Part shown: positions 16,447 through 23,641 of the stretch, piece by piece
How the letters are laid out: every line of letters begins with the position of its first letter
How positions within the stretch are numbered: position 1 is the stretch's first letter
Assembly: GCA_937919165.1 (NCBI GenBank)
Contig: CALFPO010000037.1
Coordinates: forward strand, 1 to 27,061
Source of the DNA: an uncultured Bacillota bacterium
GTDB lineage: Bacteria > Bacillota_I > Bacilli_A > Erysipelotrichales > Erysipelotrichaceae
DNA: 27,061 nt
Direction: 5' to 3'
The notes under the pieces: generated by a model
Databases searched by the model: none
What the model was told of the DNA's origin: nothing
What the model saw: the letters and a program-made list of their open reading frames with translations, nothing else
Program-made: the position numbers and the translations under genes

Positions 16447-16466
16447 TATGATTGAGGTATTTTCAA
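16437..16466 (-). promoter_or_regulatory. Promoter of the ulaBA-type operon
   Basis: On the minus strand TTGAAA (-35, 16461-16466), an 18-base spacer and TACAAT (-10, 16437-16442). The predicted start near 16430 leaves a short leader with the GAGGGG ribosome site. Confidence 0.55.
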
Positions 16467-17191
16467 TGAACACAGAATTCACATACTTGAATATCATCTC
16501 CGATAAACTGGATGAGGTATACAGGAAGAATGCCGACAACATGAAGACCGCTGCCGAGAGGTTTGCTGCCTGCACAATGGATGATCACATCATTCACACC
16601 TTCGGTACCGGGCATTCCTGCATGATGGGCATCGAGCTGTTCTCCAGAGCTGGAGGATTGGCCAACATCAACGCCATCATGGATCCTGACACCATGACCG
16701 CCTATGGCTCAAGAAGAAGCGGCGAGATGGAAAGGATCAGCGGCATTGCCGACATCATCTATGACAACAGCAATATCCACGCCGGAGACATCATGGTCAT
16801 CTCTTCCAATTCCGGAAGGAATGCCATGCCTATTGAGATGGCCCTAAGATGCAAGAAGGAAGGCGTATATACTATCTGCATCACCTCAATGGAAATGTCG
16901 AAAGATGTAAAATCGCGTCATGAAAGCGGCAAGCGTCTGTTTGAGATATGTGACCTTGTCCTAGACAACTGTTCGCCTGTAGGCGACTTTGCCATGACAA
17001 TCGATGGCATTGAGACAGGTCCGGTAAGCTCCATCACAAGCCTGGCTATCCTTGACACCATCGTCACCGAAAGCGTCAAGCTCATGAAAGAAAAAGGCTT
17101 CACGCCATATGTCTTCCAGTCGCAGAACAGCGACAAAGCCGACAACGTCAAAGCCTATCTTCATTACTATCAAAGAATAAAGAACCTGTAA
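16466..17191 (+). CDS. SIS-domain phosphosugar-binding/isomerase protein (UPF0309-like)
   Basis: A 241-residue protein of the sugar-isomerase (SIS) fold, which binds phosphosugars. HTFGTGHS (44-51) and SSNSGRNAMP (113-122) are the two phosphate-binding segments of the GmhA/UPF0309-like group; there is no HTH domain, so it is not an RpiR regulator. The start at 16466 was preferred to an in-frame ATG at 16448 because TGAGGT lies eight bases before it and the earlier ATG abuts the -10 box. It is divergent from a PTS operon, consistent with work on the phosphosugar that the PTS delivers; that pairing is inference. The last codons and stop are part of the terminator stem. Confidence 0.8.
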   Translation: MNTEFTYLNIISDKLDEVYRKNADNMKTAAERFAACTMDDHIIHTFGTGHSCMMGIELFSRAGGLANINAIMDPDTMTAYGSRRSGEMERISGIADIIYDNSNIHAGDIMVISSNSGRNAMPIEMALRCKKEGVYTICITSMEMSKDVKSRHESGKRLFEICDLVLDNCSPVGDFAMTIDGIETGPVSSITSLAILDTIVTESVKLMKEKGFTPYVFQSQNSDKADNVKAYLHYYQRIKNL

Positions 17192-17200
17192 AGGTTCTTT
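17179..17200. terminator. Bidirectional intrinsic terminator overlapping the SIS gene stop
   Basis: AAAGAACCT (17179-17187), loop GTAA, AGGTTCTTT (17192-17200) then TGTTTTCTC on plus and ATTCTTT on minus. The loop includes the stop codon of the SIS-domain gene; the DUF349 gene ends nine bases away on the other strand. Confidence 0.8.
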
Positions 17201-17208
17201 TGTTTTCT

Positions 17209-18084
17209 CTATTTGTAGAACTTCAGGTTCTCGAAGTACTTGTTTACCACTGGCGAGAACTGCTCCCATAGGTCATTGTCGTTCTCCTTGCCGGCGAAGC
17301 CTACTTCCTTCCATCTGCTTCTGATGTTCTTCATGGCTTCGATCTCATCTTCTGAGAATTCTGAACGTGCCAGACAAAGCTTAGCTTCAGCGATAAGAGC
17401 CTGCTTAGCTTCTACACGCTTCACATATTCCTGCTTCATGGCCTCGTTGTATGAACTCTTCTTGGCGAAGAATTCCTTTCTGATGGCATTGAACTGCTCC
17501 CACAAGGCATTTTCATTTTCCTTGCCTGCTGAACCTACTGCCTTCCATTCATTCATGAGATTGTTCATGGACTTGGCTGCCTCAGACATGTTATCAAGCT
17601 CAAGAACAGCTTTTGCCTTTTCGATCAATCCCCTCTTGGCTTCGGTCTTCTTGGCGAAGCTTTCCTTCAGCTCATCGAAGTACTTCTGCTTCTTGTCGAA
17701 GAATTCTGTTCTGATGGCATTGAACTGCTCCCAGAGCTCATCTTCCTTTTCCTTGGCAAGGTGACCTGACTGTTTCCAGTTGGTCATGAGATCCTTCATC
17801 TGATCGTTTGCTGATCTGCTTCCGACCTTATCAAGAAGCTCCTTGGCCTTCTCGATGATGTCTTCCTTTGCCTTAAGGCTTATAGCGTTTATATCGCCTA
17901 GCTTATCGGTTATGGTTTTCAGATAGCCATCAAATTCATTAGAAAGCTCCTGCTCATAGTAAGAGTCATCATCCCTTACATAGAAATGCTTAGCCAGCTT
18001 CTTGACCTCATAGTAGGCCTCTCTGGCATCTTCGCTTTCGCTCAATTCCTTAACTCTCTGCAACAATTCTTTCTTGTCTTCCAT
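17209..18084 (-). CDS. DUF349 triple-repeat protein
   Basis: A 291-residue cytoplasmic, highly charged, helical protein made of three DUF349 modules (about residues 75-140, 150-215 and 225-285). Each carries the pattern W-K, AGKE or AKEKE, LWEQF and, in the first two, NAIR-EFF-KK. No signal peptide or membrane span. The start at 18084 is set by GGAGG five to nine bases upstream; an in-frame ATG at 18099 lies within that ribosome site and is rejected. It is a single gene downstream of udp and closed by a terminator. The function of DUF349 proteins is not settled; coiled-coil scaffolding is plausible. Confidence 0.85.
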   Translation of the reverse strand: MEDKKELLQRVKELSESEDAREAYYEVKKLAKHFYVRDDDSYYEQELSNEFDGYLKTITDKLGDINAISLKAKEDIIEKAKELLDKVGSRSANDQMKDLMTNWKQSGHLAKEKEDELWEQFNAIRTEFFDKKQKYFDELKESFAKKTEAKRGLIEKAKAVLELDNMSEAAKSMNNLMNEWKAVGSAGKENENALWEQFNAIRKEFFAKKSSYNEAMKQEYVKRVEAKQALIAEAKLCLARSEFSEDEIEAMKNIRSRWKEVGFAGKENDNDLWEQFSPVVNKYFENLKFYK

Positions 18085-18132
18085 AATAACAACCTCCATA
18101 TATACGCTATTTCTTTCAAAAAGCTATACAAG

Positions 18133-18149
18133 AAAAGTATACTACTTTT
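18133..18149 (-). terminator. Weak A/T-rich hairpin after udp
   Basis: AAAAGTA, three-base loop, TACTTTT on the minus strand, nine bases past the udp stop. The 7-bp stem has only one G-C pair, so this is a weak candidate; TATACT inside it could instead be a -10 box for the DUF349 gene. Confidence 0.25.
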
Positions 18150-18157
18150 ACGCTTCT

Positions 18158-18970
18158 CTAACCAGCGACATCTATAGGATTGATGAGCTTGCTTTCTTTC
18201 CTTAGCTGATCATACTGATAGAAAGTCTCCAGGATGATATCTGTGGCAAGTTCGACACCTTTTGGCGTTATGGTGTTCTCCTCATCGATGAAATCCTCGC
18301 CTGTATAGAGATTGGCTGCTGCTGCACATATGGTGCCGGCTCTTAGTCCTCTTTTGTGGGCAATGGTGTAGATAACGCTTGATTCCATCTCCACATTCAT
18401 GCATCCCAGCCTGTAGCATTCCTCGATCCACTTCGGATCTTCGGCATAGAAAGCGTCATCGGAACAGGTTATGCCGGTCTTTACCGCATGTTCGCTCATG
18501 CCTTCGCTCATCTTCTTGGCGACATTGATCATAAGATAGGTCAGATCAAGGTCCGGTACAGCCGGAAATGATTCGGGCACATATCTTCTTGAAGTGCCAT
18601 CCTGCTTGTAGTCGCCAGTCGTGATGCAGAGGTTGCCTGGATGGACATCTTCCCTGAATCCTGCACAGGTACCTAATCTTACGATGACCTTGGCGCCGAT
18701 GTTGGCGAGCTCCTCCACCGCAATGGCAGTCGAAGGACAGCCCATGCCGGTAGATACGACAGAGACCTTTACGCCCTTATAGGTACCGGTCCAGGTCTTG
18801 TGCTCCCTTCTATGCATGACCATTACCGGATTGTCGAAATGCTTCGCAATGATATCGGTCCTGAAAGGATCGCCAGGAATGATGACATATTCGCCAACAT
18901 CTCCTTCAACCATATTGATGTGATATTGTCTTACACCCAGATAGGCTTCATCTTTGTTCAGTATTGCCAT
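18158..18970 (-). CDS. udp: Uridine phosphorylase
   Basis: Cleaves uridine with phosphate to uracil and ribose 1-phosphate; cytosolic hexamer of the NP-I family. The 270-residue protein has IPGDPFR (31-37; Arg37 for phosphate), STGMG (73-77), RLGTCAG (98-104) and VEMES (193-197, ribose binding), typical of Udp. The ribosome site GGAGAAT is close before the ATG, nine bases after the trxB stop, so it is likely co-transcribed with trxB. Other NP-I members (purine nucleoside phosphorylases) share most motifs, so substrate preference is a family inference. Its position behind the ribonucleotide reductase genes gives the region a nucleotide-metabolism theme. Confidence 0.88.
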   Translation of the reverse strand: MAILNKDEAYLGVRQYHINMVEGDVGEYVIIPGDPFRTDIIAKHFDNPVMVMHRREHKTWTGTYKGVKVSVVSTGMGCPSTAIAVEELANIGAKVIVRLGTCAGFREDVHPGNLCITTGDYKQDGTSRRYVPESFPAVPDLDLTYLMINVAKKMSEGMSEHAVKTGITCSDDAFYAEDPKWIEECYRLGCMNVEMESSVIYTIAHKRGLRAGTICAAAANLYTGEDFIDEENTITPKGVELATDIILETFYQYDQLRKESKLINPIDVAG

Positions 18971-18979
18971 ATTATTCTC

Positions 18980-19891
18980 CTATCCCAGAAGCGCACAGGC
19001 TGCAATGGCTGCATTGGCGCCATCGGCACAGGCTGTGGCTACCTGACGCAAGGCCTTGGTTCGACAATCGCCGGCCACAAAGATATTTCTGGTCATGGTC
19101 TTGCAATATTCATCCGCAAGGAAATAGCCTCTTGAATCAAGCTCAGCAACATCCTTGAATGGCTCATTCTCAGGAACCAACCCTACCGCCAGGAATACGC
19201 CATCGCATTCCGCTATCTTTTCTTGGCCATCCTCGCTGTATCTTACGCCCTTAAGCTTTCCATCTTCGACTACATATTCAAGAATCTTGGTCGATACATG
19301 CTTATCGATATTGTCTTTAGCCAATATCTTATCCTGCAGTTTCTGGTCAGCTGTGAAGTATGGCATGTCCTGCAGGATGGTAAGGCTTCCTACGATATCC
19401 ACAAGATGGTCGGCTTCCACAAATGCTGAGTTACCTCCGCCGATCAGCACAACCTTCTTGTCCCTATAGAAGGAACCGTCGCAGACCGCACAGAAATGGA
19501 TGCCGTTTCCTATCAGCATCTCTTCATTAGGAAGTCCGAGCCTTCTGTGCGTCGTGCCGGTCGCCAAGATGACTGTCTTTGCTTTGAGTGGCTCCTCGAT
19601 CTCCGGATAGAGCGTAGCGATATCTCCATCGCTTTCGACCTTCACGATATTGTCGAACATGACCTCTCCGCCCTGGTTCTGAACCTGCTTGAGCATCATG
19701 TCACCGAATTCATCTCCAGATATCGAAATGAAGCCCGGAATGTTTTCAACCAGTGGCGAATTGACGATCTGTCCGCCAAAGACAGACTTTTCGATCGTTA
19801 TGACCTTCTTTCCGTTTCTAAGGCCATAAAGAGCCGCTGTAAGCCCCGCAGGACCTCCTCCCACTATGGCAATATCATAGATTGCTTCCAT
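18980..19891 (-). CDS. trxB: Thioredoxin reductase-family flavoprotein
   Basis: A 303-residue FAD protein that moves electrons to a CXXC redoxin. GGGPAGL (11-17) binds FAD, CAVC (134-137) is the redox disulfide, GGGNSAFVEA (151-160) is the second dinucleotide site and FVAGDCR (271-277) is the distal FAD motif. The HRRxxxR segment that recognises NADPH in E. coli TrxB is absent; the equivalent stretch reads QDMPYFTADQKLQDK, closer to the NADH-using AhpF pattern. So NADH, or another donor, may be used. The gene follows nrdD (whose product ends in a glutaredoxin-like domain) after a short terminator hairpin and precedes udp by nine bases. AAGGAGAAG is the ribosome site. Confidence 0.93.
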   Translation of the reverse strand: MEAIYDIAIVGGGPAGLTAALYGLRNGKKVITIEKSVFGGQIVNSPLVENIPGFISISGDEFGDMMLKQVQNQGGEVMFDNIVKVESDGDIATLYPEIEEPLKAKTVILATGTTHRRLGLPNEEMLIGNGIHFCAVCDGSFYRDKKVVLIGGGNSAFVEADHLVDIVGSLTILQDMPYFTADQKLQDKILAKDNIDKHVSTKILEYVVEDGKLKGVRYSEDGQEKIAECDGVFLAVGLVPENEPFKDVAELDSRGYFLADEYCKTMTRNIFVAGDCRTKALRQVATACADGANAAIAACALLG

Positions 19892-19910
19892 CTTTCTTCT
19901 CCTTATTTAA

Positions 19911-19928
19911 AGCCCGCTGATGCGGGCT
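19911..19928 (-). terminator. Intrinsic terminator between nrdD and trxB
   Basis: A GC-rich 7-bp stem AGCCCGC-ATCA-GCGGGCT, seven bases past the nrdD stop on the minus strand, followed by TTTAAATAA. The T-tract is short, so readthrough into trxB is likely; it may set a lower level of trxB relative to nrdD. Confidence 0.6.
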
Positions 19929-19935
19929 ATATTCT

Positions 19936-22317
19936 TTATTGTTTCTGGCTATTGTGGTACTTGATCCATTCGGCAGCCGCCATAGCTCCCACGAATCTTG
20001 TTCCATCTGGATCGATGATTGTTGGCGTCTCCACCAGATTGAGGGCCTTGGCCTCATCCATGTTTTCGGTGCAGTTTACGACACGATGTTCGATTCCGCT
20101 TATCTGCAGACGCTGCTCAGCGCCCTTGCACTTAGGACAATGATCCTGGACATAGATGGTTGGAATAGTGAAGCCTGTAGCGGTCTTCTCCTCTTCCTTC
20201 TTGGCCTCTACGACCTCATTCATGATGTCTCTGGCCTTCATGACTGAAGACTCGATATTGTATTCCTTACGATCCTTGAATTCCTGAGCCTTGCCATCGT
20301 TCCAGTTCTGGACTGGACGATAGTAGCCAGTGATTCTTGACCATACTTCAGTCTTCTTGCCGCATTTTGGACAGGTATATGCCTCTCCGGTGATGTAGCC
20401 ATGTTCAGGACAGATCGAATAGGTTGGCGACATCGTATAGTAAGGAAGACGATAGTTGTCGGAAATCTTCTTCACAAGATTTGCGGCAGCCTTCCAGTCA
20501 GGAAGCTTCTCGCCCAAGAAGCAATGGAAGACAGTTCCTGATGTATATAATGTCTGCAGCTCATCCTGGATATCCAGAGCTGTGAATACGTCTTCGGTAT
20601 AGCCTACTGGCAGATGCGAGCTGTTGGTGTAGTATGGCGTCTCGCCAGGCTTGCCGGCTGTGATGATGTCAGGATACTTCTCGACGTCATGCTTAGCCAG
20701 ACGATATGATGTAGACTCGGCAGGAGTAGCCTCAAGGTTATACAGGTCGTGGTACTGTTCCTGATAGTTGACCAGACGCTTTCTCATATAGTTGAGCACT
20801 TCAGCTGTGAAGCTCTGAGCTTCCTTATTGGTAAGATCTCTTCTTAGCCAGTTGGCGTTCAGACATGCTTCATTCATGCCTACCAGACCGATGGTCGAGA
20901 AGTGATTGTTGAAGGTTCCAAGATATCTCTGGGTATATGGATATAGTCCATTGTCCAGAAGCTTGGAGATAACTTCACGCTTTACGTGCAATGATCTTGC
21001 GGCAATATCCATCAAGGAATCAAGTCTTCTGTAGAAGTCTTCCTTGTCGCTTGCCAGATACGCAAGTCGAGGCATGTTCAATGTTACGACACCTACAGAT
21101 CCTGTCGATTCGCCTGAACCGAAGTATCCGCCTGATTTCTTTCTCAGTTCTCTAAGGTCAAGTCTCAGACGGCAGCACATGCTGCGGATGTCTGATGGCT
21201 TCATATCTGAATTGACGTAGTTTGAGAAGTATGGGGTTCCATATTTGGCTGTCATCTCAAACAGCATCCTGTTGTTTTCGGTATCTGACCAGTCGAAGTC
21301 CTTGGTGATCGAATAGGTAGGGATAGGATACTGGAAGCCACGTCCATCGGCGTCGCCCTCAATCATGACCTCGATGAAGGCCTTGTTGATCATATCCATT
21401 TCCTTCTTGCAGTCCTTGTACTTGAAATCCAGCTCTTTACCGCCGACGATGCAGTTCTGTTCAGCAAGATCTTCAGGAACAGTCCAGTCAAGAGTCACAT
21501 TGGTGAATGGCGCTTGCGTACCCCAACGTGAAGGAGTGTTTACGCCATAGATGAATGACTGGATATTCTGCTTGACTTCCTTGTAGGAAAGATTGTCGAC
21601 CTTTACGAATGGAGCCAGATAGGTATCAAATGACGAGAATGCCTGGGCGCCAGCCCATTCGTTCTGCATGATGCCTAGGAAGTTTACCATCTGGTTGCAC
21701 AGTGTAGACAGGTGGTTTGCAGGAGTTGAGGTTATCTTGCCATTGACGCCGCCCAATCCTTCCTGGATCAGCTGCTTCAATGACCAGCCTGCACAGTATC
21801 CTGTCAGCATCGACAGGTCATGGATATGCATGTCGCCATTCTTGTGGGCATTGCCTATCTCATCATCATATACTTCTGAAAGCCAATAGTTTGCGGTTAC
21901 GGCACCAGAGTTTGAAAGGATAAGACCACCTACCGAATAGGTAACAGTCGAGTTCTCCTTTACTCTCCAGTCGATCGCATTTACATACGAGTCAACGAGC
22001 TTCTTGTAGTCCAGCATCGTATTGGAGATGTTTCTGGCCTTCTCACGCTGTTTTCTGTAAAGGATATATGACTTGGCTACATCAGGATATCCAGCTTCAG
22101 AAAGCGTCTTTTCTACGCTATCCTGAATCTCTTCAACCGATATCTTCTCATCCTTCACCTTCGCAGCGAAGTCTGAAGTCACACGCAGCGACAAGAGGTT
22201 TATCACATCTGGATGATATTCCTTCTTGCAGGCATCGAAAGCCTTGGTTATGGCTTCCGAAATCTTGCTTAAATCGAAATCTACAACTTTTCCATCTCTT
22301 TTGATTACACGATACAT
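19936..22317 (-). CDS. nrdD: Anaerobic ribonucleoside-triphosphate reductase with C-terminal glutaredoxin-like domain
   Basis: Class III glycyl-radical enzyme that reduces NTPs to dNTPs without oxygen. In the 793 residues: an ATP cone (about 1-95, YRVIKRDGKVVDFD) for allosteric control; the catalytic barrel (about 100-630); a zinc-type site C636/H639/C649/C652; the glycyl radical in RITGYY (Gly664); a charged linker; then residues 718-793 form a glutaredoxin/NrdH-like domain with HCPKC (C727, C730) and cis-Pro-type ETPTI (764-768). The fused redoxin suggests a disulfide-type reductant rather than formate, as for the redoxin-dependent NrdD group. It starts four bases after the MarR-NrdG fusion, with its ribosome site inside that gene's end. 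trxB follows and could recharge the CPKC. Confidence 0.95.
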   Translation of the reverse strand: MYRVIKRDGKVVDFDLSKISEAITKAFDACKKEYHPDVINLLSLRVTSDFAAKVKDEKISVEEIQDSVEKTLSEAGYPDVAKSYILYRKQREKARNISNTMLDYKKLVDSYVNAIDWRVKENSTVTYSVGGLILSNSGAVTANYWLSEVYDDEIGNAHKNGDMHIHDLSMLTGYCAGWSLKQLIQEGLGGVNGKITSTPANHLSTLCNQMVNFLGIMQNEWAGAQAFSSFDTYLAPFVKVDNLSYKEVKQNIQSFIYGVNTPSRWGTQAPFTNVTLDWTVPEDLAEQNCIVGGKELDFKYKDCKKEMDMINKAFIEVMIEGDADGRGFQYPIPTYSITKDFDWSDTENNRMLFEMTAKYGTPYFSNYVNSDMKPSDIRSMCCRLRLDLRELRKKSGGYFGSGESTGSVGVVTLNMPRLAYLASDKEDFYRRLDSLMDIAARSLHVKREVISKLLDNGLYPYTQRYLGTFNNHFSTIGLVGMNEACLNANWLRRDLTNKEAQSFTAEVLNYMRKRLVNYQEQYHDLYNLEATPAESTSYRLAKHDVEKYPDIITAGKPGETPYYTNSSHLPVGYTEDVFTALDIQDELQTLYTSGTVFHCFLGEKLPDWKAAANLVKKISDNYRLPYYTMSPTYSICPEHGYITGEAYTCPKCGKKTEVWSRITGYYRPVQNWNDGKAQEFKDRKEYNIESSVMKARDIMNEVVEAKKEEEKTATGFTIPTIYVQDHCPKCKGAEQRLQISGIEHRVVNCTENMDEAKALNLVETPTIIDPDGTRFVGAMAAAEWIKYHNSQKQ

Positions 22318-22321
22318 GGTT

Positions 22322-23467
22322 CTACTCCTCTACTCCTCTAATGCCAATCTCTTTCACAAATGGTGCTGCCTTTTCCTTCATCCTTACCAGTTCTTCCGGA
22401 TCGACCTCACTCAATCCCTCCTGGATGCAGGTTCCATGGTCCTCAAAGTTCTGCAGATAGTAGCGCTTGGCTCCCTCTATCCATTTGCCGATAGCTTCGA
22501 AGTCATCAACTTCATGGAATTGCTTCACCACGGTTGTTCTGAATTCATAGTCGACATGACCTTCCAATAAATAATTCTTGGTCTTCTCGACTTCTTCTAA
22601 ATCATAATTCTCTAGCCCAATGGTCATTGGGTATTTATCTGGACAGTTCTTGATGTCCATGGCCACATAATCGATAAGGCCATCTTCGACCAGTTCCTTG
22701 AGCTTATCAAAGTTTGAGCCATTGGTGTCTAGCTTTACCAAAAGCCCAAGCTTCTTCACATTCTCTATGAAGTCCCTGATATGGACCTGCAGCAATGGCT
22801 CGCCGCCGGTGATGCACACACCATCAAGAACCTTGCTTCTTTTGGACAGGTAGTCCATGATGTCATCCTCGTTGATTCTCTGGTCGTTGTCATTGAGGAA
22901 GACCAGACTGCGGTTATGGCAGAACGGACAGCGGAAGTTGCACCCACCCGTAAATGCCGTAGCAGCCATATGTCCAGGATAGTCCAGCAAGGTCAGCTTC
23001 TGAAGTCCATAGAACTTCACGCCATTCTCAAGCTCCACTACCGCATATTCTCTAGCCTTTTCGATGATCCTGTTCTGGACCTTGTTGTAGGTCTCCAGTT
23101 CATCGGCAGGGATGCCGGAACTAAGATAGCTTAGCCACTTGGATCTCATGTCATAAAGCTTAGGCATGATTTCCTGCGCCTTTTCGCTGGTATATAGCTG
23201 TTTCGCTCTTTTATCCACTTCGCTATTCTCTATCCGCACATACTGGAGCTCTTCAAGCCTCTGGATAGACTTGGTGATAGTTCCCTTGTCAAAGACACCT
23301 AAGATGGCCAATTCATTCATCGAAATGCCTTCGTTCTCATATATCTGGGTCAACAATATCAGCTGTGTATAGCCCAGATCATATGCGGATAATTGTTTGT
23401 CGAAGTGTTTTTGATTGCAGCGGTACAAAATAGAGGAGTCGATACTCAAGTAATTTTTCTCGCTCAT
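22322..23467 (-). CDS. nrdG: MarR-family DNA-binding domain fused to NrdG2-type radical-SAM activase
   Basis: A 381-residue fusion. Residues 1-142 are a MarR-type winged helix: a recognition-helix region about 49-72 (ISMNELA...ITKSIQRLEEL) and a wing with D85-x-R87 and LYTSEK, the conserved MarR pattern. Residues 150-381 match the NrdG2 form of anaerobic ribonucleotide reductase activase: FYGLQKLTLLDYPG, the 4Fe-4S motif C176-x3-C180-x2-C183, and GGEPL (221-225) for S-adenosylmethionine. The frame is continuous, with no stop or slip between the parts. It is first in an operon with nrdD, whose Gly664 it should convert to a radical. Two matching inverted repeats, one over the -35 box, lie upstream. 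Val150 is encoded by GTG exactly where stand-alone NrdG2 proteins begin, so a shorter internal product is possible. The regulatory role is inferred. Confidence 0.92.
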   Translation of the reverse strand: MSEKNYLSIDSSILYRCNQKHFDKQLSAYDLGYTQLILLTQIYENEGISMNELAILGVFDKGTITKSIQRLEELQYVRIENSEVDKRAKQLYTSEKAQEIMPKLYDMRSKWLSYLSSGIPADELETYNKVQNRIIEKAREYAVVELENGVKFYGLQKLTLLDYPGHMAATAFTGGCNFRCPFCHNRSLVFLNDNDQRINEDDIMDYLSKRSKVLDGVCITGGEPLLQVHIRDFIENVKKLGLLVKLDTNGSNFDKLKELVEDGLIDYVAMDIKNCPDKYPMTIGLENYDLEEVEKTKNYLLEGHVDYEFRTTVVKQFHEVDDFEAIGKWIEGAKRYYLQNFEDHGTCIQEGLSEVDPEELVRMKEKAAPFVKEIGIRGVEE

Positions 23468-23485
23468 ATTTTTGCCTGTAAAAAT

Positions 23486-23514
23486 AATATATTCTAATTA
23501 AGTTGAACTTTCAA
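23486..23514 (-). promoter_or_regulatory. Promoter of the marR-nrdG / nrdD operon
   Basis: On the minus strand TTGAAA (-35, 23509-23514), a 17-base spacer and TATATT (-10, 23486-23491). The predicted start near 23479 leaves a leader of only about 12 bases with a weak AGG ribosome site. The -35 box is embedded in operator 1. Confidence 0.7.
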
Positions 23515-23516
23515 CT
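23501..23516. promoter_or_regulatory. Operator 1: inverted repeat AGTTGAA-CT-TTCAACT
   Basis: A perfect 7-bp inverted repeat with a two-base centre, the size and symmetry usual for MarR dimers. It covers the -35 box of the fusion gene, so binding there would block RNA polymerase. Confidence 0.65.
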
Positions 23517-23532
23517 AAAATACTCTCAAAAT

Positions 23533-23548
23533 AATTGAAAATTCAACT
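23533..23548. promoter_or_regulatory. Operator 2: inverted repeat AATTGAA-AA-TTCAACT
   Basis: Near-identical to operator 1 (only one outer base breaks the symmetry). Centres are 32 bp apart, about three helical turns, so both sites face the same side of DNA. It lies just upstream of the -35 box. Confidence 0.6.
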
Positions 23549-23554
23549 TTTCAT

Positions 23555-23577
23555 ATTTCCCGGAAATTACTAAGTAA
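23555..23577. promoter_or_regulatory. Two further adjoining inverted repeats upstream of the nrdG promoter
   Basis: ATTTCC-C-GGAAAT (23555-23567) and TTACT-A-AGTAA (23567-23577) are perfect odd-centred palindromes that share one base. Neither resembles the NrdR box. They may be sites for a second regulator or chance in A/T-rich DNA. Confidence 0.3.
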
Positions 23578-23610
23578 ATTTTTACATTTTCAGCACTATT
23601 TTGGCACTCA

Positions 23611-23634
23611 AAAAGACCTGTTTCCAGGTCTTTT
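23611..23634 (-). terminator. Intrinsic terminator of the 5'-nucleotidase gene
   Basis: On the minus strand AAAAGACCTG, loop GAAA, CAGGTCTTTT then TTGAG, seven bases past the nucleotidase stop. The 10-bp stem insulates the nrdG promoter region from upstream transcription. Confidence 0.85.
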
Positions 23635-23641
23635 CAACGAC

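Noticed and set aside
16448..16465. Earlier ATG for the SIS-domain gene
   Set aside because: It lies two bases from the TATAAT box and would precede or coincide with the transcription start; the later ATG has a properly spaced TGAGGT.
17240..17764. Plus-strand open frame of 174 residues opposite the DUF349 gene
   Set aside because: Antisense shadow of repeated helical codons, rich in Ser, Phe and Leu, with no ribosome site.
23468..23610. NrdR box upstream of the ribonucleotide reductase operon
   Set aside because: No sequence near the ACACTATATATAGTGT-type consensus is seen; the dyads present are of a different kind.
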